Numbered from the stretch's first letter, positions 17,251 through 25,369 are shown. The stretch: DNA of 64,000 nt from Yoonia sp. F2084L (GCF_023015625.1 NZ_JALKAH010000004.1:400045-464044); one strand, 5' to 3'. Notes: generated by a model from the letters alone, not told the origin. Made by a program: numbers and translations.

Positions 17251-18138
17251 CTAACGATTGACTGATCGCAGCCCGGCACTCTGGTCAAGTATCCATTCCC
17301 GAAACAGGCGCACCGCGCTGCGTCGCATCACACCCTCTGCAGAAACAAGATGGTAGCTTCCCATGCGAAAGCCGATATCCGAGCATTGGATCAGCCTGCC
17401 CGAAGCCGCATCAACTTCAGCGATCTCACTTGAGATCAGCAAGACGCCGTGACCCGCCAATGCCGTTTCATAGGCCAACCGCGCACGCATCCGCCAATCC
17501 GACGGCGCACCTGCAGGTGGCGCGCACCCAGCCAACCCAGCCCACTTGCGCCATGTATCTGCGTGCCGATCGCGCAACAGTGGCAGAGACAAAATCTTCT
17601 CTGGCGGCATCAATCTCGATACGACACTTGGCGCAGCAAAAGGATAAAGCGGCGCATTGCTCAAGAGCGGCGCATCTTGACCCTCGGGACCTGCGTGAAA
17701 AAACCGCAAGGCCAGATCAGCTTCATAGCGGCCCAAATCCGCAATCGCGCTATTGGCCTGCAAGCGGAGTTCGATATCCGGGTAGCGTCGATAGAAATCA
17801 CCCAACCGCGGGATCAGCCACTTCATTGCAAAGAGAGGCTCTGCATCCACCGTCACCTGCCCAGTGGGTCTTTGATCGAAAACCTCTGACGCTTCAGCGA
17901 TCCGATCAAACGACGGGCTAAGAGCGGCAAGATAGCGTGCACCAGCTTGCGTGAGCGCGACACCGCGTGGCAAATCACGAAAAAGCTGTGCGCCAAGCCT
18001 GTCTTCTAACCCGCGCACATGACGGCTGATGGCGGAATGGCTGACACCCAACTCTTCGGCAGCACCAGAAAAGCTTTGATGGCGGCCTGCGGCCTCAAAG
18101 GCGCGCAAGGCATTCAGGGGTGGTAAGGCTCGCGGCAT
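17251..18138 (-). CDS. LysR family transcriptional regulator (GcvA-like)
   Basis: This 295-residue protein has an N-terminal winged helix (LNALRAFEAAGRHQSFSGAAEELGVSHSAISRHV, quoted here only in part: SFSGAAEELGVSHSAIS) and a periplasmic-binding-like effector domain. The opening PPLNALRAFEAAGRH is typical of the GcvA subgroup, which includes regulators of glycine cleavage and beta-lactamase. The start at 18138 is from family likeness. Neither neighbour is an obvious target: the divergent gene is a DUF1127 protein, so a distant target or autoregulation is possible. Confidence 0.88.
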   Translation of the reverse strand: MPRALPPLNALRAFEAAGRHQSFSGAAEELGVSHSAISRHVRGLEDRLGAQLFRDLPRGVALTQAGARYLAALSPSFDRIAEASEVFDQRPTGQVTVDAEPLFAMKWLIPRLGDFYRRYPDIELRLQANSAIADLGRYEADLALRFFHAGPEGQDAPLLSNAPLYPFAAPSVVSRLMPPEKILSLPLLRDRHADTWRKWAGLAGCAPPAGAPSDWRMRARLAYETALAGHGVLLISSEIAEVDAASGRLIQCSDIGFRMGSYHLVSAEGVMRRSAVRLFREWILDQSAGLRSVNR

Positions 18139-18248
18139 ATCAAAAGCGTGCCTTTTTCGCACATATCATGTCAAGGAATTGACTTTGATATCGCGCGATC
18201 ATTGTCGCAGTCTTTATCTGGAAACATCAGGCCATGTCAGGAAAGCCC

Positions 18249-18434
18249 ATGAAAATAATGACTGCTGCGGCAGGCATATGGTCACGCCTTGCCAAATGGA
18301 TAAAGCCGGACCCGACAAAACTGCCCAAATCAATCAGTGATCGTATGGCACAGGATATCGGCATGACAAAAGCCGAACTAGAGCGTCATCGCTTTACCTG
18401 GCCCTCTGAATCCAAAGACCGGCCATTGTTATGA
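18249..18434 (+). CDS. DUF1127-like small protein
   Basis: This short protein (61 residues from the ATG at 18249, or 66 from 18234) has a basic amphipathic N-terminal helix and a C-terminal RMAQDIGMTKAELERH motif typical of DUF1127 proteins, which have been linked to RNA binding and to phosphate and stress responses in alphaproteobacteria. AGGAA about 6 bases before 18249 favours that start. It is divergent from the LysR gene and precedes an ArsR-type regulator by about 40 bases. Confidence 0.6.
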   Translation: MKIMTAAAGIWSRLAKWIKPDPTKLPKSISDRMAQDIGMTKAELERHRFTWPSESKDRPLL

Positions 18435-18476
18435 AACACTGGTATGACAGGCCGTTGATTGCTAGGACTTGGCCGC

Positions 18477-18800
18477 ATGACGCAACCACTCGACACCATC
18501 TTTGCGGCGCTCGCCGATCCGACCCGCCGCGCGATCCTGGCCATGCTGCTAGAGGATGATATGGCTGTCACGGATGTGGCCGAACCATTTGAGATGTCGC
18601 TGGCCGCTATTTCGAAACACCTTGTGGTACTGACCACCGCCGGGCTCATCAGCCAGGAAAAGCGCGGACGGGTGAAGTGGTGCAAGCTTGAGCCGGACGC
18701 GATGCGCGAAGCATCTGTCTGGATGCAGGCCTTTGGGCAGATGGAAGCGATAGATCTGGACGCGTTTGAGAGTTTTCTGGCACAGGAGCTGAACACGTAA
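18477..18800 (+). CDS. ArsR family transcriptional regulator
   Basis: This 107-residue winged-helix protein starts MTQPLDTIFAALADPTRRAIL, the typical opening of the metal-independent ArsR subgroup (SdpR-like). The recognition helix is in MSLAAISKHLVVLTTAG. No cysteine pair suitable for metal sensing is seen; one cysteine (WCKLEP) is present. The usual partner, an SRPBCC/AHSA1 protein, is not adjacent. AGGA about 9 bases upstream supports the ATG at 18477. Its TAA stop lies within a 30-base perfect palindrome. Confidence 0.87.
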   Translation: MTQPLDTIFAALADPTRRAILAMLLEDDMAVTDVAEPFEMSLAAISKHLVVLTTAGLISQEKRGRVKWCKLEPDAMREASVWMQAFGQMEAIDLDAFESFLAQELNT

Positions 18801-18824
18801 GGTGGATCATGATCCACCTTACGT
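18795..18824. repeat. 30-base perfect palindrome (dispersed repeat copy A)
   Basis: Bases 18795-18809 (ACGTAAGGTGGATCA) are followed by their exact complement 18810-18824. The arsR stop lies inside it and the stop of the convergent EamA gene begins on its last base. A 26-base core recurs at 25344-25369. Its position suggests a bidirectional terminator. Confidence 0.85.
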
Positions 18825-19702
18825 CACTCCTCGCGCAGCAAAAGAACCAACGCGGTCACAGTCAGCATCACCCCTGCCAGAACCAACCCCGGCGGCGGTG
18901 TGCCACCCAAGGCCAGCTCCCACACAATCACCCAGGTCGGCACCAGATAGGTATAGGCCATAACCTTTGAACTGGGCAGGCGCAGCGTTGCGAACTGCAA
19001 TAGCACGAAGGTCGCCGCGCTAGCGAAGATGGCCGTGTAAAGGATCGTGACCCAGACAATCCCCGGCAAACCCTGCCAATCCGTTGTCTGCAAGTCGCGC
19101 CAGCCCCAGACTGTCAGGATAACTGATCCCGCCAGCAACACCCCAAAGGAAAACACCACCGCCGTTTCGCCACGGTTCAGCTTGCGCACCAGTGGCGTAT
19201 AGATCGCATGGGCCATGCAGCCCCAGAAATAGATGAATTCACCGCGTCCGACCGCAAACTGCAGGATCGCCGCGACATCTGCGCGGAAGATCACCCAGAT
19301 CGCCCCCGACGCCCCGATCAGCAAGGCCAGCGCCATGCACGGTGTCAGCACCTGCCGTAGCAAAAGCCAGCCAAACCCTGCCGTCAGAATGGGGGTCAGG
19401 GTAAAGACCGCAGCGGCGCTGACCGGCGGCGCGGTCTTGAGCCCCTCGAACATCAGCACGAAGTAGGTCGTAAAGAACACCGCTAGCACGACATAGCGCC
19501 AAGGGGCCACCCACGCCGCCCGTGACACGCCCGAGGTCGCCAATGCCGCCGCCCCGATGATCGCCGTGGCGATCCAGAACCGCACCGCGTTGAGCGCGCT
19601 TGGTGAAATCTCATTCGCCGCCAATGATCCCAATGCAAACGATCCCGCAACCAGCATCGAGAACAACAGCATCGCCAGATGCCCGGCACGTGGCCCCGTC
19701 AT
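18824..19702 (-). CDS. EamA/DMT family transporter
   Basis: This 292-residue protein has ten hydrophobic segments in two repeated halves, the drug/metabolite transporter layout. Motifs such as ALNAVRFWIATAIIG and FEGLKTAPPVSAAAVFTLTPI in the first half and FASAATFVLLQFATLRLPSSKVM in the second are typical of EamA proteins. The substrate is unknown. Its ATG overlaps the stop of the LysR gene upstream by TGATG, so the two form an operon. An open frame of 36 codons upstream is not coding-like. Confidence 0.9.
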   Translation of the reverse strand: MTGPRAGHLAMLLFSMLVAGSFALGSLAANEISPSALNAVRFWIATAIIGAAALATSGVSRAAWVAPWRYVVLAVFFTTYFVLMFEGLKTAPPVSAAAVFTLTPILTAGFGWLLLRQVLTPCMALALLIGASGAIWVIFRADVAAILQFAVGRGEFIYFWGCMAHAIYTPLVRKLNRGETAVVFSFGVLLAGSVILTVWGWRDLQTTDWQGLPGIVWVTILYTAIFASAATFVLLQFATLRLPSSKVMAYTYLVPTWVIVWELALGGTPPPGLVLAGVMLTVTALVLLLREE

Positions 19703-20580
19703 CAGCACTCGAGCGACTTGATACGGTCTTTCAGGAAACGCAGGAAGGATTGCACCTTGGTTGTGCGATGCAGATCCACATGGGTCACGATCCACAAGGG
19801 CGCTGACCATTCATCATGACGCGGGATCACTTCGGTCAGCTCAGGATGGTTTTTCAGCTCTTGCGCCAGCACAAAGCCGATCCCAGCCCCGGCCACAATG
19901 GCGTCCTGCATGTTGCGGTTTTCTGTCGCGCGATAGGTGAACCTGTCATCCGACACCATCTCGCGCAGCCAACGGGTGAAGGGCGCGCGCGATTTTTCAT
20001 TGTCATGGGTTACAAAGTAATGGTTCTTGAGGTCGGCCTCATCCTTGGGCATCCCATGCCGCGCCACATATGTATCAGAGGCCACCAAGGCCATTTGTTG
20101 TTGCAAGAACGGCTGCACGACATTGTCCGGCTCTTCCGGCATCGTACCTGCACGGATCGCCACATGCGCTTCACCATACTCCAACCGAAACACCCGGTCG
20201 CCAGTCCGGTAACGCACGCGCACCTCGGGGTGTTCGGCCTGAAAATCCACCAGGATTGGGGTCAACATGCGCGACGCCATGCCCAGCGATGTCACCACCA
20301 GATCGCCCGACACACCTTCGCCCTGCCCTTTGATCCGGCCCGCCAATTGTGTGAACTGATCATCAGTCGCTTGCGCCACCTGCAACAGATCCTGCCCCGC
20401 CTCTGTCGCTGTGTAGCCCCGCGCGTGCCGCTGAAACAGTTTCACACCCAAACGCTGTTCCAATGCATCAATGTGGCGGATGACGGTCGCATGGTGGACG
20501 CCCAACTCTTCCGCTGCACCGCTTACCGTTCCTTTGCGGGCAACCTGAAAGGCAGTTCTGATTTCGTCCCAGTTATCCAT
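19702..20580 (-). CDS. LysR family transcriptional regulator
   Basis: This 292-residue protein has a LysR helix-turn-helix (GTVSGAAEELGVHHATVIRH) and an effector domain. The start MDNWDEIR at 20580 has AGGA about 8 bases upstream. It overlaps the EamA transporter gene by one base and is divergent from the azoreductase gene 105 bases away. The arrangement argues that it controls azoR, the transporter, or both, perhaps in response to a quinone-like or aromatic compound. Confidence 0.9.
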   Translation of the reverse strand: MDNWDEIRTAFQVARKGTVSGAAEELGVHHATVIRHIDALEQRLGVKLFQRHARGYTATEAGQDLLQVAQATDDQFTQLAGRIKGQGEGVSGDLVVTSLGMASRMLTPILVDFQAEHPEVRVRYRTGDRVFRLEYGEAHVAIRAGTMPEEPDNVVQPFLQQQMALVASDTYVARHGMPKDEADLKNHYFVTHDNEKSRAPFTRWLREMVSDDRFTYRATENRNMQDAIVAGAGIGFVLAQELKNHPELTEVIPRHDEWSAPLWIVTHVDLHRTTKVQSFLRFLKDRIKSLEC

Positions 20581-20685
20581 TGGCAATCCTGTGCGCTGGC
20601 AAACATATCATGTGGAAATTCGGCTATATCGTTCGCCAATGCAAGAGGTTACTTGCTGACCAAGGCGACATTCAGGAGACTTCGC

Positions 20686-21225
20686 ATGACAACTGTTCTA
20701 CACATCAATGCCTCAGGCACCGTTGACGGATCCATCAGCCGTGCTGCGACCGCGCAACTGCTGCAGGAACTGGCACCGACCAGCGTCATCACCCGCGATC
20801 TGGCGGAAACGCCACTGCCGTTGATTGACGCGACATGGATCACCACCCGCCTGATCCCCGAGGCCGACCAAACCGACGCCGACCGCGCCGTGCTGGCCCT
20901 GTCCAACGACCTGATCGCCGAATTGCAGGCCGCAGACGTCGTTCTGATCGGGATGCCCATGTATAATTTCGGGATGCCTGCCGCGCTGAAAGCCTGGATC
21001 GACTTAATCGCGCGGCCGAAGGTGACTTTTGCCTATAGCGAAAACGGCCCCGTTGGCCTGTTGGAGGGCAAGCGCGCCATCGTGGCCGTGGCATCAGGCG
21101 GTGTGGCCGTTGGCGCGCCTGCGGATTTTGCAACGCCGCATCTGCAACAGGTCCTGAGGTTTATTGGCATTGATGACATTACCGTGCACACGGCCAAAGA
21201 CGTTATCGCCGAAAAGGCAGCCTGA
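20686..21225 (+). CDS. azoR: FMN-dependent NADH-azoreductase (AzoR-like)
   Basis: This 179-residue flavodoxin-fold enzyme begins TTVLHINASG, has the flavin loop region around SISRAATAQLL, the conserved MPMYNFGMPAALKAWIDL motif and a VASGG loop. It reduces azo compounds and quinones with NAD(P)H, protecting against electrophiles. AGGAG at 20674-20678 supports the ATG at 20686. The open frame continues far upstream, antisense to the LysR gene, but that part has no likeness to the family. The stop is followed by a hairpin that covers the next start codon. Confidence 0.9.
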   Translation: MTTVLHINASGTVDGSISRAATAQLLQELAPTSVITRDLAETPLPLIDATWITTRLIPEADQTDADRAVLALSNDLIAELQAADVVLIGMPMYNFGMPAALKAWIDLIARPKVTFAYSENGPVGLLEGKRAIVAVASGGVAVGAPADFATPHLQQVLRFIGIDDITVHTAKDVIAEKAA

Positions 21226-21236
21226 GGCTGGACAAT

Positions 21237-21264
21237 ATGCCCAGCGCGCTAAGTCGCTGGGCAT
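21237..21264 (+). promoter_or_regulatory. Hairpin enclosing the doxX-like start codon
   Basis: ATGCCCAGCG at 21237-21246 pairs perfectly with CGCTGGGCAT at 21255-21264 around an 8-base loop. The ATG of the next gene starts at 21263, so its start lies at the end of the 3' arm. It may be the azoR terminator, a translation block, or both. Confidence 0.5.
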
Positions 21265-21622
21265 GACCAAGACATCCCCCTTCATCACCGCCCTGCGCGC
21301 GGCCCTCACACTGGCTTTCCTCTACTTTGGCCTGCGCAAACTGGGCAGTTTCAGCACCGATGTCGCTATTTATGAGGCCATAGGCTTTAGCCAGTTCCCC
21401 CGCTACATCACCGGATCCATCGAAGTGATCGGCGCAGGCCTGTTGTGGCTGAAGGGCTGGGAAGGCATCGGCGCACTGCTTTTGTTGCTGACGATGTTTG
21501 TCGGTCTCAGCGCCCTGCTGATCTGGGTCGGCCCGCCCTATTGGCACATGCTGCTTCTGATCCTTGGCACGGGCACAGTCACATGGGCATACCGCGATCA
21601 GATCGGGCGCTTGATTGCATAA
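21263..21622 (+). CDS. DoxX family membrane protein
   Basis: This 119-residue protein has four hydrophobic segments, with FLYFGLRKLGSF at the end of the first and GSIEVIGAGLLWLKGWEG in the middle, as in DoxX-like proteins. These are often linked to quinone or sulfur redox chemistry. It is probably transcribed with azoR, 37 bases upstream. No ribosome-binding sequence is seen before the ATG, which sits in a hairpin; a different start is not evident. Confidence 0.75.
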   Translation: MTKTSPFITALRAALTLAFLYFGLRKLGSFSTDVAIYEAIGFSQFPRYITGSIEVIGAGLLWLKGWEGIGALLLLLTMFVGLSALLIWVGPPYWHMLLLILGTGTVTWAYRDQIGRLIA

Positions 21623-21646
21623 CGCTAGCCGCGCTATGTCAGCGGC

Positions 21647-22147
21647 ATGAAGATTGTCGAAAATACCCCTGACAGGCTGGTGCTGAAATCAATACCCTGG
21701 ATCGTCGCCATCATGCTGAGCGGTATGTTGTTGGCAGTCATCGCCTTCGGGCTGTCCGCCCTCTTTTCCGGCAACATGACTGATGCCTTTTGGGGGTTGC
21801 TGGCGATCCCCTTGTTTCTGTCGATCTTCCTTGTTGTCTTTGTGCGGCGCGACGACCTGATCCTTGACCGCAGAAGCAACCTGCTGGAACTGCGCCACTC
21901 CACCTTTCGTGGACGCACGCGGGTTCAACACAAGCTGGAACATCTTGACCGGGCGATGGTGCAAAGCAGCCAGAGCGATAGCGGCGGCAAAACCTACCGG
22001 ATCGCATTGGTGCTGAACGGCGGCATGGACGCAGGCACGCACCCCGTGACGCAGGTTTACGCCAGCGGCAATGGGGCGAAACGCGGGGCAGATGCGATCA
22101 ACGCTTGGCTTGCCCAAGATGTTGACTCGCAGCCCCGGCAGGCGTAA
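21647..22147 (+). CDS. Membrane protein of unknown function
   Basis: This 166-residue protein has two adjacent membrane spans (SIPWIVAIMLSGMLLAVIAF and FWGLLAIPLFLSIFLVVF) followed by RRDDLILDRRSNLLELRH and a soluble domain of about 90 residues that may be a PH-like beta fold. I do not recognise a named family. It follows doxX by 24 bases on the same strand and may share its transcript. No ribosome site of note is seen. Confidence 0.6.
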   Translation: MKIVENTPDRLVLKSIPWIVAIMLSGMLLAVIAFGLSALFSGNMTDAFWGLLAIPLFLSIFLVVFVRRDDLILDRRSNLLELRHSTFRGRTRVQHKLEHLDRAMVQSSQSDSGGKTYRIALVLNGGMDAGTHPVTQVYASGNGAKRGADAINAWLAQDVDSQPRQA

Positions 22148-22330
22148 ACGCCCCCCAACACCCGGATAGCGCCAGCTTTCCGGTCCCCGATATCAGGGGA
22201 TCGCCCTCCGTCAGCGCGTCGCGCCCACGGGGGCGCGCTGCTTTGGGGATTGCCCACGGGGGCGCTACTGCTTTATGCCATGCGTTCTTATATACGCAGG
22301 GCAACGATAACGAGACGAGGGCCTTGGCCG

Positions 22331-23833
22331 ATGTTTGAAAATCTATCTGAACGCCTATCAGGTGTCTTTGACAAGCTGACCAAGCAAGGTGCGCTGACGG
22401 ATGATGACGTCAAGACAGCGCTGCGCGAAGTGCGCGTGGCCTTGTTGGAGGCAGACGTGTCGCTGCCCGTTGCCCGTGATTTCATCAAGGCGGTGCAGGA
22501 GAAAGCAACTGGCCAGGCCGTCACCAAGTCGATCACCCCCGGCCAACAAGTCGTCAAGATCGTCCATGATGAACTCAAGCACGTTCTGACCGGAGACGAA
22601 GACCCCGGCGCGCTGAAGATCGACAATCCACCAGCCCCGATCCTGATGGTCGGCCTGCAAGGCTCGGGTAAAACGACGACAACCGCCAAACTGGCCAAGC
22701 GCCTGAAAGAAAAAGAAGGTAAGCGGGTGCTGATGGCGTCACTCGACACCAACCGCCCGGCGGCGATGGAACAGCTGGCGATCTTGGGTGGGCAGATCGG
22801 TGTCGATACGCTGCCCATCGTAAAGGGCGAAGACCCGGTTGCGATTGCCAAACGCGCCAAGACCCAAGCCAGCCTTGGCGGCTATGACGTCTATATGCTG
22901 GACACTGCCGGACGCTTGCATATCGATCAGGAACTGATCGCACAGGCCGCCGCCGTCCGCGATGTGGCGAACCCGCGCGAAACATTGCTGGTCGTTGACG
23001 GTCTGACGGGCCAGGACGCAGTGAACGTCGCACAGGAATTTGACGACAAGATCGGCGTGACCGGCGTGGTTCTGACGCGCATGGACGGCGACGGGCGCGG
23101 CGGTGCGGCGCTGTCGATGCGGGCCATCACCGGCAAGCCGATCCGCTTTGTCGGCCTTGGCGAAAAGATGGACGCGATTGAGACGTTCGAGCCAGACAGG
23201 ATCGCAGGCCGCATCCTTGGCATGGGCGATATCGTCGCCCTCGTCGAAAAGGCGCAGGAAACCATCGAGGCCGAACAGGCCGAACGCATGATGAAGCGCT
23301 TCCAGAAGGGTCGCTTCAACATGAACGACCTCAAGATGCAGCTTGAGCAGATGATGAAAATGGGCGGCATGGAAGGCATGATGGGCATGATGCCCGGTGC
23401 CGCCAAAATGGGAAAACAGATGGCCGCGGCGGGGATGGACGACAGTATCCTGAAACGCCAGATCGCGCTGATCAATTCGATGACCAAGAAGGAACGCGCC
23501 AACCCCGATTTGCTGGCCGCCTCCCGCAAAAAACGGATCGCCAAGGGCGCGGGGCTGGAAGTGTCCGAGCTGAACAAACTGGTCAAACAGCACCGGCAAA
23601 TGGCCGATATGATGAAAAAGATGGGCAAAGGCGGGATGCTGAAACAAGCCATGAAAGGGATGTTCGGCAAAGGCGGCGGCATGCCCGAAGGCGGGATGCC
23701 CGACATGAACGACCCCAAAGCGATGGCGGAAGCCGCCAAAGCGCTGCAAGGCAAAATGCCCGGCGGTTTGCCGGGTCTGGGCGGCGGGGCACAACTCCCC
23801 CCCGGCCTCTCTGGTTTCGGGAAAAAGAAATGA
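22331..23833 (+). CDS. ffh: Signal recognition particle protein (Ffh/SRP54)
   Basis: This 500-residue GTPase binds signal sequences on nascent membrane proteins and docks with FtsY. The N domain is followed by the G domain with GLQGSGKTTT (near residue 110), DTAGRL (near 191) and TRMDGDGRGG (near 249). The C-terminal M domain is methionine-rich and contains the RNA-binding helix-turn-helix (ALINSMTKKERANPDLL) and a glycine/methionine-rich tail, long as in other Rhodobacterales. The start MFENLSERLSG at 22331 is standard; the sequence upstream is non-coding. Confidence 0.97.
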   Translation: MFENLSERLSGVFDKLTKQGALTDDDVKTALREVRVALLEADVSLPVARDFIKAVQEKATGQAVTKSITPGQQVVKIVHDELKHVLTGDEDPGALKIDNPPAPILMVGLQGSGKTTTTAKLAKRLKEKEGKRVLMASLDTNRPAAMEQLAILGGQIGVDTLPIVKGEDPVAIAKRAKTQASLGGYDVYMLDTAGRLHIDQELIAQAAAVRDVANPRETLLVVDGLTGQDAVNVAQEFDDKIGVTGVVLTRMDGDGRGGAALSMRAITGKPIRFVGLGEKMDAIETFEPDRIAGRILGMGDIVALVEKAQETIEAEQAERMMKRFQKGRFNMNDLKMQLEQMMKMGGMEGMMGMMPGAAKMGKQMAAAGMDDSILKRQIALINSMTKKERANPDLLAASRKKRIAKGAGLEVSELNKLVKQHRQMADMMKKMGKGGMLKQAMKGMFGKGGGMPEGGMPDMNDPKAMAEAAKALQGKMPGGLPGLGGGAQLPPGLSGFGKKK

Positions 23834-23846
23834 CCCAACCCCCCGC

Positions 23847-23883
23847 TCTTTCTTCGTCCAATCAAACTTCCGCCGGAGGCATC
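23847..23883 (+). repeat. 37-base intergenic repeat, copy 2
   Basis: It is identical to 5699-5735 over 37 bases and begins 14 bases after the ffh stop. The copy diverges immediately on both sides, which marks the repeat edges. Confidence 0.75.
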
Positions 23884-23919
23884 CTGTCTTTGGCCAAACA
23901 CGCTGTCGTCTGAGGCAAA

Positions 23920-24468
23920 ATGACCCCAGCCCCCACCCTCACAACAGCACGGCTTATCCTGCGCGGCCCGCAAAAGCGGGACCTTGCGGCTTTCACCGCT
24001 TGGGTTACCGGCTCTGCGCGGATGGAGGCCGTGGGCGGACCTGATACCGAAGGCCACGCATGGCGCGGCTTTATCGCGGGGATCGGGCACTGGCATTGGC
24101 ATGGCTATGGGTTCTTTACGGTGACCGAGCGGAAAACGGGTGTAGCGACAGGGCGGGTTGGCATCATCAACCATATCGAGTGGCCGCAGCCTGAAATGGC
24201 ATGGCATATGTTTGATGGGTTTGAAGGCAAATCCTACGCATTTGAAGCCGCATGCGCGGTGCGCGAATGGGCGGGCCGGACTTTGGGATTACAACCGCTT
24301 GTGTCGCTGATCTCGCCCAACAACACGCGTTCGCTGGCATTGGCGACCCGGCTGGGTGCGACGGAAGAAAGCCGCGATGTGGTAGACGGCGAAAGCGTCA
24401 TCGTATTCCGCCACTTGGCGTACAACGACAGCCGGGCCATAGCCCAAGCCGCCGAGGCTATCGCATGA
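23920..24468 (+). CDS. GNAT family N-acetyltransferase (RimJ/RimL-like)
   Basis: This 182-residue protein opens with LTTARLILRGP, the RimJ/RimL-type start. It has an acetyl-CoA region around GRVGIINHIEWPQPEMAWHM and SPNNTRSLALATRLGA near the C-terminus. The acceptor is unknown; family members acetylate ribosomal or other protein N-termini or small amines. It is the first of a tandem set: the second paralog starts inside its stop (ATGA). The AT-poor repeat at 23847-23883 separates it from ffh. Confidence 0.9.
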   Translation: MTPAPTLTTARLILRGPQKRDLAAFTAWVTGSARMEAVGGPDTEGHAWRGFIAGIGHWHWHGYGFFTVTERKTGVATGRVGIINHIEWPQPEMAWHMFDGFEGKSYAFEAACAVREWAGRTLGLQPLVSLISPNNTRSLALATRLGATEESRDVVDGESVIVFRHLAYNDSRAIAQAAEAIA

Positions 24469-24977
24469 TCCCGACGCTACACACAGATCGGCTGTCGCTG
24501 CGCGCGCCACGCTGGGATGACTTCGATGCCTATGCCGCCTTCCGTGCCTCACCGCGCACGGCAACGGTAGGTGGTCCTTTCTCACGATCCGAGGCTTTCA
24601 CACAACTCTGTGCAATTCTTGGCCATTGGTCACTGCGTGGCTATGGCCGCTGGATGGTGGCGGAGCGCGCGACGGATGCGCCGGTTGGCATCGTGGGTCT
24701 TTACTATCCAGAAGGCTGGCCTGAACCCGAACTTGCATGGTCTGTCTTTGATACCGCCGAAGGGTGCGGATACGCGCATGAAGCAGCGATAGCCAGCCGT
24801 ACATATGCATATGATACGTTGGGTTGGTCCAGTTTGATCAGCGCCGTAGACCCAGCCAATACGCGCTCGGTTGCTTTGGCCAAGCGGTTGAACTGCGCAC
24901 AAGAAGCCCCGTTTGAACACGAGGTCTATGGTTCCCTTCATATCTGGCGACACCCCGCACCGGAGTTAACCGCATGA
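24465..24977 (+). CDS. GNAT family N-acetyltransferase, tandem paralog
   Basis: This 170-residue protein parallels the gene before it: it opens MIPTLHTDRLSLRAPRW and keeps EPELAWSVFDTAEGCGYAHEA and DPANTRSVALAKRL, the acetyl-CoA-binding region. The ATG overlaps the previous stop by ATGA, so the two are coupled. The pair looks like a local duplication that diverged. Its own TGA overlaps another ATG (24974) that starts a short remnant of a third copy. Confidence 0.9.
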   Translation: MIPTLHTDRLSLRAPRWDDFDAYAAFRASPRTATVGGPFSRSEAFTQLCAILGHWSLRGYGRWMVAERATDAPVGIVGLYYPEGWPEPELAWSVFDTAEGCGYAHEAAIASRTYAYDTLGWSSLISAVDPANTRSVALAKRLNCAQEAPFEHEVYGSLHIWRHPAPELTA

Positions 24978-25054
24978 CTCCGACGCTGCAAACCGAATGC
25001 CTGACCCGGTGCACACACAAGCGCTGCAATTTCGCACAAGGACCCGTCCAATGA
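24974..25054 (+). pseudogene. Relic of a third tandem GNAT gene (26 codons)
   Basis: The frame starts with an ATG overlapping the previous stop by ATGA. Its first dozen residues, MTPTLQTECLTR, match the openings of the two GNAT genes upstream (MIPTLHTDRLSLR). After that the likeness stops, and the frame ends at a TGA that overlaps the chorismate mutase ATG. I read this as a third GNAT copy that lost nearly all of its body by deletion while both coupling overlaps survived. It may still act as a short translated leader for the next gene. Confidence 0.6.
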
Positions 25055-25347
25055 CCAACACCGCAACCCGTGCCGCCGAGATCCTGAAAGGGCATCGCGA
25101 AAGCATTGACCGGCTTGATGCCATTCTTGTCTATACGCTGGGCGAGCGGTTCAAACATACGCAAGCCGTGGGCCGCCTTAAGGCGGAACATGACCTGCCC
25201 CCATCCGACCCCGCGCGTGAAGCGACCCAGATCGCGCGGCTCACCGACCTTGCAAACCGGGCCGATCTGGACCCCGAATTTGCTAAGAAATTCCTCAATT
25301 TCATTATTGAGGAAGTCATCCAACACCACAAACAACACCAATCGTAA
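25051..25347 (+). CDS. Chorismate mutase (AroQ class)
   Basis: This 98-residue all-helical protein converts chorismate to prephenate for phenylalanine and tyrosine synthesis. The N-terminal helix HRESIDRLDAILVYTLGERF contains the conserved arginine and aspartate of the AroQ active site, followed by KHTQAVGRLKAEH with the second arginine/lysine set. AAGGAC lies about 8 bases before the ATG at 25051. The TAA stop is within a 26-base palindrome. Linkage to rpsP-rimM-trmD is common in this family of bacteria. Confidence 0.92.
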   Translation: MTNTATRAAEILKGHRESIDRLDAILVYTLGERFKHTQAVGRLKAEHDLPPSDPAREATQIARLTDLANRADLDPEFAKKFLNFIIEEVIQHHKQHQS

Positions 25348-25369
25348 GGTGGATCATGATCCACCTTAC
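25344..25369. repeat. 26-base perfect palindrome (dispersed repeat copy B)
   Basis: GTAAGGTGGATCA is followed directly by its complement TGATCCACCTTAC. It is identical to the core of the palindrome at 18795-18824. Again the stop codon of the upstream gene (TAA 25345-25347) lies in the left arm. It separates chorismate mutase from rpsP by about 50 bases. Confidence 0.85.

Noticed and set aside
19816..20685. A long plus-strand extension upstream of azoR
   Set aside because: This part is antisense to the LysR gene and rich in His/Arg. The azoreductase fold begins exactly at the ATG at 20686, which has a strong AGGAG.
22739..24207. Long open frames on the minus strand opposite ffh (351 and 426 codons)
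   Set aside because: They are antisense to a clear SRP54 gene. Their sequence is low-complexity His/Phe- or Ala/Pro-rich, as expected from the shadow of a GC-rich Met/Lys coding region.
15979..25369. A CRISPR array made from the repeated palindromes
   Set aside because: The copies are kilobases apart, at gene ends, with no spacers and no cas genes.
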